DNA from: Pseudomonadota bacterium
GTDB taxonomy: Bacteria > Pseudomonadota > Gammaproteobacteria > Burkholderiales > Burkholderiaceae_C
Assembly: GCA_023442945.1 (NCBI GenBank)
Contig: JAEZWW010000061.1
Location: forward strand, 1 to 16,985
Length of the DNA stretch: 16,985 nt
Reading direction: 5' to 3'
Shown: positions 13,620-16,985 of the stretch, piece after piece
Numbering within the stretch: the stretch's first letter is position 1
How the letters are laid out: the number at the start of each line of letters is the position of its first letter
Position numbers and translations under genes: made by a program
Notes under the pieces: model-generated
The model's input: only the letters and a program-made list of their open reading frames with translations
Database searches by the model: none
What the model was told of the DNA's origin: nothing

Positions 13620-13677
13620 GCTCCGACTGTCTCAGCTTAAACGCCAAGTGCTCCATCTACAGAATCTGTCGGAGCAC
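13620..13677. repeat. Overlapping inverted repeats, unknown role
   Basis: GCTCCGAC (13620-13627) is the reverse complement of GTCGGAGC (13668-13675). Separately, GTGCTCC (13648-13654) pairs with GGAGCAC (13671-13677), with ACAGA-A-TCTGT nested inside. The two pairings share the right arm, so only one can form at a time. The segment is less GC-rich than its surroundings and lies between the ends of the convergent Bug and phosphatase genes. Confidence 0.45.
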
Positions 13678-13702
13678 GCGGCTGCGAGCCGCCTCAGCCG
13701 CT

Positions 13703-14389
13703 TTACGCATACGTCACCCAATCTTCATACTCGGGCCCGTCCAGGTGCGGCAGCGTGTTGTAGGTCAACACCTGGTGGCGCTTGGGGTTGAACTGGAATT
13801 CGGTGACAGCGCTGTTGCGGATGCGCAGGTTGAGTTCGATGCTGGCGCTGGTGGGCGCGCCCAGCACGTGACCAACGGCGGTGGCGATGGGGCCGCCGCT
13901 GGACACGATCATCACCCGACTGTACTCGCCGCCTTGCAGGCCGCGCACGTGGTCCAGCGCGCCGACCACGCCGGCCAGGAAGTCGGCGTAACTGGGCATG
14001 CCCACGGGCTGGGTGCGCCCGTCCATCCAGGCCTGCAGGCCTTCGCGCAGCAAGCGAAAGTGCTGGCGGTACAACTCGGGCATGTCGGGCTTGGGCAGCG
14101 GTTCAGGGTGGATGGCCGCGATGACGGCGTGGCTGTCGTATTCGTTCAGCCCCGGCCATTCGGTGCGCGGCGTATCCAGGCCGGCACCGGCGGCGATGCC
14201 CTCCCAGGTCTGGCGCTGGCGCCGCAGCGTGCCGGTCAGCACCGCGTCCAGCCCCCAGGCGTCGCCATGGCGCGCGCGCAGGTACTGACCCAGGCGCTGG
14301 CTCTGGCGCTGGCCCAAATCGCTCAATTGGTCGTAGTCGTCTGCGCCGAAGCTGGCCTGGCCGTGGCGCACGAGGTAGAGGGTTCCCAT
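13703..14389 (-). CDS. Histidine phosphatase family protein
   Basis: A 228-residue cytosolic protein of the phosphoglycerate-mutase-like histidine phosphatase superfamily, branch 1. It opens MGTLYLVRHGQASFG, with the phosphorylated His9 in the RHG motif. GLNEYDSH (about 92-99) supplies an acidic residue, and MIVSSGGPIATAVGHVLG is the position of the second catalytic-histidine motif, where Ser replaces the usual His as in some subfamilies. The substrate is unknown. The ATG at 14389 is chosen because the motif begins right after it; a GTG 18 codons upstream gives residues unlike the family. No Shine-Dalgarno is visible, so a leaderless message or unusual start is possible. It lies 211 bp downstream of the MFS gene on the same strand. 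Confidence 0.85.
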   Translation of the reverse strand: MGTLYLVRHGQASFGADDYDQLSDLGQRQSQRLGQYLRARHGDAWGLDAVLTGTLRRQRQTWEGIAAGAGLDTPRTEWPGLNEYDSHAVIAAIHPEPLPKPDMPELYRQHFRLLREGLQAWMDGRTQPVGMPSYADFLAGVVGALDHVRGLQGGEYSRVMIVSSGGPIATAVGHVLGAPTSASIELNLRIRNSAVTEFQFNPKRHQVLTYNTLPHLDGPEYEDWVTYA

Positions 14390-14486
14390 GTGGAGGATTG
14401 TCCGGGCCGCGCTGCGCGGCGTCTGCCGCGTGCAGTCGTTCACGCGACAGTGCGGGCGTCAGGGACGGGTGCCTGTCGCGCCAGCG

Positions 14487-14508
14487 ATGGGGACAGGCTT
14501 TTCCCCAT
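14487..14508. other. Competing hairpins upstream of phosphatase gene
   Basis: ATGGGGA (14487-14493) pairs with TCCCCAT (14502-14508). A second possible stem pairs GCCTGTC (14471-14477) with GACAGGC (14492-14498). The two share bases 14492-14493 and so cannot both form fully. They lie about 80-120 bp upstream of the phosphatase start, within or next to a copy of the dispersed element. A regulatory role is speculative. Confidence 0.35.
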
Positions 14509-14552
14509 GAAATCGGGCACTGGCCCTAGAGGGAATTGCGCGGCCAGCTATG
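14500..14552 (-). repeat. Dispersed 53-bp element, copy F (intergenic, opposite orientation)
   Basis: The reverse complement aligns without gaps to copy A with about 32 of 53 matches. AGCTAT (14546-14551) and GGCCCTA (14522-14528) sit exactly where the element's ATAGCT and TAGGGCC should be, and ATTT is kept near the other end. It lies between the MFS stop and the phosphatase start and is the only copy in this orientation. Confidence 0.55.
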
Positions 14553-14600
14553 CTATCGCTAGCAAACAGCTGTCCGCGCACAACGCCGTCGCCCGGGCGT

Positions 14601-15926
14601 TCAATGGTCGTGGTGCAGGTACGCCGCCTGTTTGGGCAGGCGCAGCGAGAACAGGAAGGCGATCACCATCATGACCGACACATACCAGAAGAAGGCCGAT
14701 TCGTGCCCGATCGACTTCAGGTACAGCGCCACGTACTCGGCCGAGCCGCCGAAGATCGCATTGCCCACGGCGTAGGCCAGGCCGACGCCCAGTGCGCGCA
14801 CTTCGGTCGGAAACATCTCGGCTTTGACGATGCCGGAAATCGAGGTGTAGAAGCTCACGATCGCCAGCGCCACGACGATGAGCGCACCGGCCATGAGCGG
14901 CGAGCTGGCCTGGTGCAGCACCGTGAGAATCGGCACCGTGAAGACCGCGCCCAGCGCGCCGAACAGCATCATCGACGCGCGCCGGCCGATGCGGTCGGAC
15001 AGCGCGCCAAAGAATGGCTGCATGCACATGTACAAGAACAGGCACACCGTCATGATGTAGCTGGCGGTCTTGATCGGCATGCCGACGCTGTTGACCAGGT
15101 ACTTCTGCATGTAGGTGGTGAAGGTGTAGAAGATCAGCGAGCCGCCGGCGGTGTAGCCCACCACCGTGATGAAGGCGCCCAGGTGGTGGCGAAACAGGTG
15201 CGCCAGCGTGCCGGAGCTTTCGTCTTTCATCGCGTCTTCGCTCTGCGTTTCGTGCAAGGTGCGGCGCAGCAGCAGGGCGACCACCGCGGCGATGGCGCCG
15301 ACGACGAAGGGAATGCGCCAGCCGAAGTCGCGCAACTGTTGTTCGGTCAGCAGCGCCTCCAGCACCACGATCAGCAGCACCGCCAGCAGCTGCCCGCCGA
15401 TCAGCGTGACGTACTGGAAGGACGAGAAGAAGCCGCGCTGGCCCTTGAGCGCGACCTCGCTCATATAAGTGGCCGTGGTGCCGTATTCACCGCCCACCGA
15501 CAGGCCCTGGAACAAGCGGCACACCAGCAGCAGGAAGGGCGCCCACGCGCCGATCTGCGCGTAGGTCGGCAGGCAGGCGATGACCAGCGAGCCGGCGCAC
15601 ATCATGATGACCGAGATCAGCATCGACTTCTTGCGCCCCACCCGGTCGGCGATGCGGCCAAACAGCCAGCCGCCGATCGGGCGCATCAAGAAACCGGCGG
15701 CAAACACGCCCGCCGTGTTCAACAGCTGCACCGTCGGGTCGCCCTTGGGAAAGAAGGCGCCTGCGAAGTAGATGGCCGAGAACGCGTAGACGTAGAAGTC
15801 GAACCACTCCACCAGGTTGCCCGACGACGCCGCCATGATGGCGAACACGCGGTGGCGCTTTTCAGCCGCGTCGTAGTGCGGCGGTGCGCTGGTGTTCGAG
15901 CCGTTGGGAATGGGTGTGGTGGCCAT
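14601..15926 (-). CDS. MHS-type major facilitator transporter
   Basis: A 441-residue inner-membrane transporter, likely 12 helices, of the metabolite:H+ symporter family that includes alpha-ketoglutarate permease KgtP and proline/betaine transporter ProP. Family marks are ASSGNLVEWFDFYVYAF near the start, RPIGGWLFGRIADRVGRKKSM (motif A) and its second-half echo GALSDRIGRR, and RLFQGLSVGGEYGTTATYMSE. It should import a carboxylate or similar compatible solute with protons; the substrate is not determinable. The start is the ATG at 15926, with GAGG six nt upstream; an ATG ten codons earlier lacks this. Its upstream region is cut by an insertion sequence only about 60 bp away, so expression may now depend on transcription coming out of that element. 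Confidence 0.92.
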   Translation of the reverse strand: MATTPIPNGSNTSAPPHYDAAEKRHRVFAIMAASSGNLVEWFDFYVYAFSAIYFAGAFFPKGDPTVQLLNTAGVFAAGFLMRPIGGWLFGRIADRVGRKKSMLISVIMMCAGSLVIACLPTYAQIGAWAPFLLLVCRLFQGLSVGGEYGTTATYMSEVALKGQRGFFSSFQYVTLIGGQLLAVLLIVVLEALLTEQQLRDFGWRIPFVVGAIAAVVALLLRRTLHETQSEDAMKDESSGTLAHLFRHHLGAFITVVGYTAGGSLIFYTFTTYMQKYLVNSVGMPIKTASYIMTVCLFLYMCMQPFFGALSDRIGRRASMMLFGALGAVFTVPILTVLHQASSPLMAGALIVVALAIVSFYTSISGIVKAEMFPTEVRALGVGLAYAVGNAIFGGSAEYVALYLKSIGHESAFFWYVSVMMVIAFLFSLRLPKQAAYLHHDH

Positions 15927-15985
15927 GCGGTGCCTCGGAGAGCTTGGAAAACCCACCCATCCTGATCCTGCGCGGCGGCGCGCGC

Positions 15986-16985
15986 TGTCGGACTAGGTGT
16001 CGAGTTGCAATAGGTTGTTCCCGCCGAGTCTTGAAGCGGGAGGCTTGTGGCCCAGGGCCGAGTGGGGCCTTCGGGCGTTGTAGTAACTCAGGAAGGCGGG
16101 CAACCAGGCCGTACGCTCGGCGCTGTTGGCCCACACCCGTCCATAGGCCCATTCCTTCAGGCACGTCTGGATGAAGCGCTCGGCCTTGCCGTTCGTTTGT
16201 GGTCGATACGGCCTGGTGAAGCTGTGTTTGATACCCAGCGCCTGGCAGGTCTGGGCAAACAGGCGCGAGCGATAGGCTGCACCGTTGTCGGTGATCAGCC
16301 GCTCGATCCTCACGCCCAATGCCCCGTAGTGGGCCACGGCCGACTTGAGGAAGTGCACGGCCGAGCCTTTGAGCTCGTCAGCGTGCATCTGCACGAAGCC
16401 GGCCCGGGAGTGATCGTCAATGGCCACATGGGCAAACTCCCAGCCTGCTCCATCGACCGAGTCACGCCGATTGCCGGTGACGCGGTGACTGGGCCGCACG
16501 ATGCGCCCGAGCTTCTTGGTGTCCATGTGCAGCAACTCCCCAGGGCTTTGGCGCTCATAGCGCACCACGGGCGAGGTCGGCTCCAAGGCTTTGAGGCTGG
16601 ACAGGCCCAGGCCGGCAAGCACACGGCTGACGGTGGCCACGCTGCGCCCGACAATGCGGGCGATGGCGCGCATGGGCATGCGAGTGCGGCGCAGCTGTTC
16701 GATACGCTGGCGCAGGCTCGCGTCGCAGTTGGTGCGGGTGACATGCGGGCGCGAGCTGCGGTCATACAGGCCCGCCAGGCCTTGCTCAATAAAGCGCTTG
16801 AGCCACTTGCGGGCGGTGCGCTCGCTGATGCCTGCGGCCTGGGCTGCGGGGATCGCCCCCATCACAGCAGCCCGTTCAATGAGCAGTTTGCGGCCTTCAT
16901 AGGTGAGTCTGGCATTCTTGTGGGTGTTCATCCGGGGGGAATCCTCTGAGATGCTGAAGCGTCGTAACTCCAGTCTCCCAGACCC
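15986..16985 (-). mobile_element. IS481-family insertion sequence, right end not resolved
   Basis: A single-gene insertion sequence lies at the window edge. The left boundary is placed at TGTCGGACTAG (15986-15996), because IS481 elements usually start with TGT. The other end, read from the minus strand, has TGGGAGACTGG near 16970-16980, which matches 8 of the first 11 positions. The terminal bases on that side may lie just past 16985. The length so far (about 1,000 bp) agrees with the family. No target-site duplication can be checked because one flank is missing. Confidence 0.7.
15993..16931 (-). CDS. IS481 family transposase
   Basis: A 312-residue DDE transposase, apparently intact. The N-terminal helix-turn-helix (about 12-62) includes AAGISERTARKWLKRF and GLYDRSSRPH, with a second DNA-binding helix pair near 84-108. 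The rve integrase core carries the catalytic triad Asp137 (LLHMDTKK), Asp215 (LITDNGAAY) and Glu251 (NGKAERF), with 35 residues between the last two. The end YNARRPHSALGHKPPASRL is typical of IS481. An AGAGGA lies about 11 nt upstream of the ATG. The stop codon is only a few bases inside the left end of the element, as usual in compact insertion sequences. The intact frame suggests it may still be active or recently acquired. Confidence 0.95.
   Translation of the reverse strand: MNTHKNARLTYEGRKLLIERAAVMGAIPAAQAAGISERTARKWLKRFIEQGLAGLYDRSSRPHVTRTNCDASLRQRIEQLRRTRMPMRAIARIVGRSVATVSRVLAGLGLSSLKALEPTSPVVRYERQSPGELLHMDTKKLGRIVRPSHRVTGNRRDSVDGAGWEFAHVAIDDHSRAGFVQMHADELKGSAVHFLKSAVAHYGALGVRIERLITDNGAAYRSRLFAQTCQALGIKHSFTRPYRPQTNGKAERFIQTCLKEWAYGRVWANSAERTAWLPAFLSYYNARRPHSALGHKPPASRLGGNNLLQLDT

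Noticed and set aside
13399..13656. Small minus-strand open frame across the Bug gene end
   Set aside because: It runs across two extragenic hairpins and into the Bug coding region, with no recognisable domain; probably a spurious frame in repeat DNA.
14550..15965. Long plus-strand open frame opposite the MFS gene
   Set aside because: Charged, low-complexity antisense translation; the minus strand encodes a clear 12-helix transporter.
1..16985. tRNA, rRNA, riboswitch or phage attachment sites
   Set aside because: No cloverleaf, rRNA core sequence, known riboswitch motif or integrase-flanked direct repeat was recognised by eye; a covariance-model search would be needed to exclude them.

Overview
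The window is GC-rich DNA from a betaproteobacterium, most likely Burkholderiales and probably Comamonadaceae. That placement is inferred from the codon bias, the Bug-type solute receptor, the copA-copB copper operon style, and the short extragenic repeats typical of that group. No rRNA or tRNA gene was recognised.

Layout, left to right. (1) 1-289 holds no convincing gene but has a perfect 12-bp hairpin. (2) 290-2647 (minus) encodes a single-chain, self-sufficient cytochrome P450 of the CYP116B type: P450, then an FMN/NADH reductase, then a [2Fe-2S] ferredoxin. A large nested palindrome lies just upstream of its start. (3) 2798-7917 (minus) is a copper-resistance cluster. In transcription order it is copA (Tat-exported multicopper oxidase), copB (Met/His-rich outer-membrane protein), a type-1 copper cupredoxin, a DUF411 cysteine-motif protein and a membrane-anchored c-type cytochrome. 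(4) 8019-10141 (plus) is a divergent two-component pair, copR-copS. A CusR-like inverted repeat sits inside the apparent copA promoter between the two units. (5) 10191-11393 (minus) has a small uncharacterised protein and an AlaX-like alanyl-tRNA editing hydrolase. (6) 11439-13437 (plus) has a creatininase-family hydrolase and a Bug-family periplasmic binding protein. (7) 13703-15926 (minus) has a histidine phosphatase and an MHS-type MFS transporter. (8) The right edge is an IS481-type insertion sequence whose far end may lie outside the window.

How the genes work together. CopS would sense periplasmic copper or silver and phosphorylate CopR, which would bind the intergenic box and switch on copA and the genes behind it. 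The products are nearly all predicted to be periplasmic, outer-membrane or membrane-anchored copper or redox proteins: an oxidase, a Met/His-rich copper sink, a cupredoxin, a Cys-rich metal-site protein and a cytochrome c. Together they suggest copper binding coupled to oxidation and electron transfer. The P450 has its own probable operator and may be an independent unit.

The most unusual structural signal is a family of short elements about 53 bp long. Five copies align without gaps and a sixth is partial. Four sit in intergenic gaps. One lies inside the copB signal-peptide coding region and the partial one lies inside the alaX gene. The copies are diverged but keep their length, their ends and a central core, which suggests an old dispersed repeat that has twice become protein-coding sequence.
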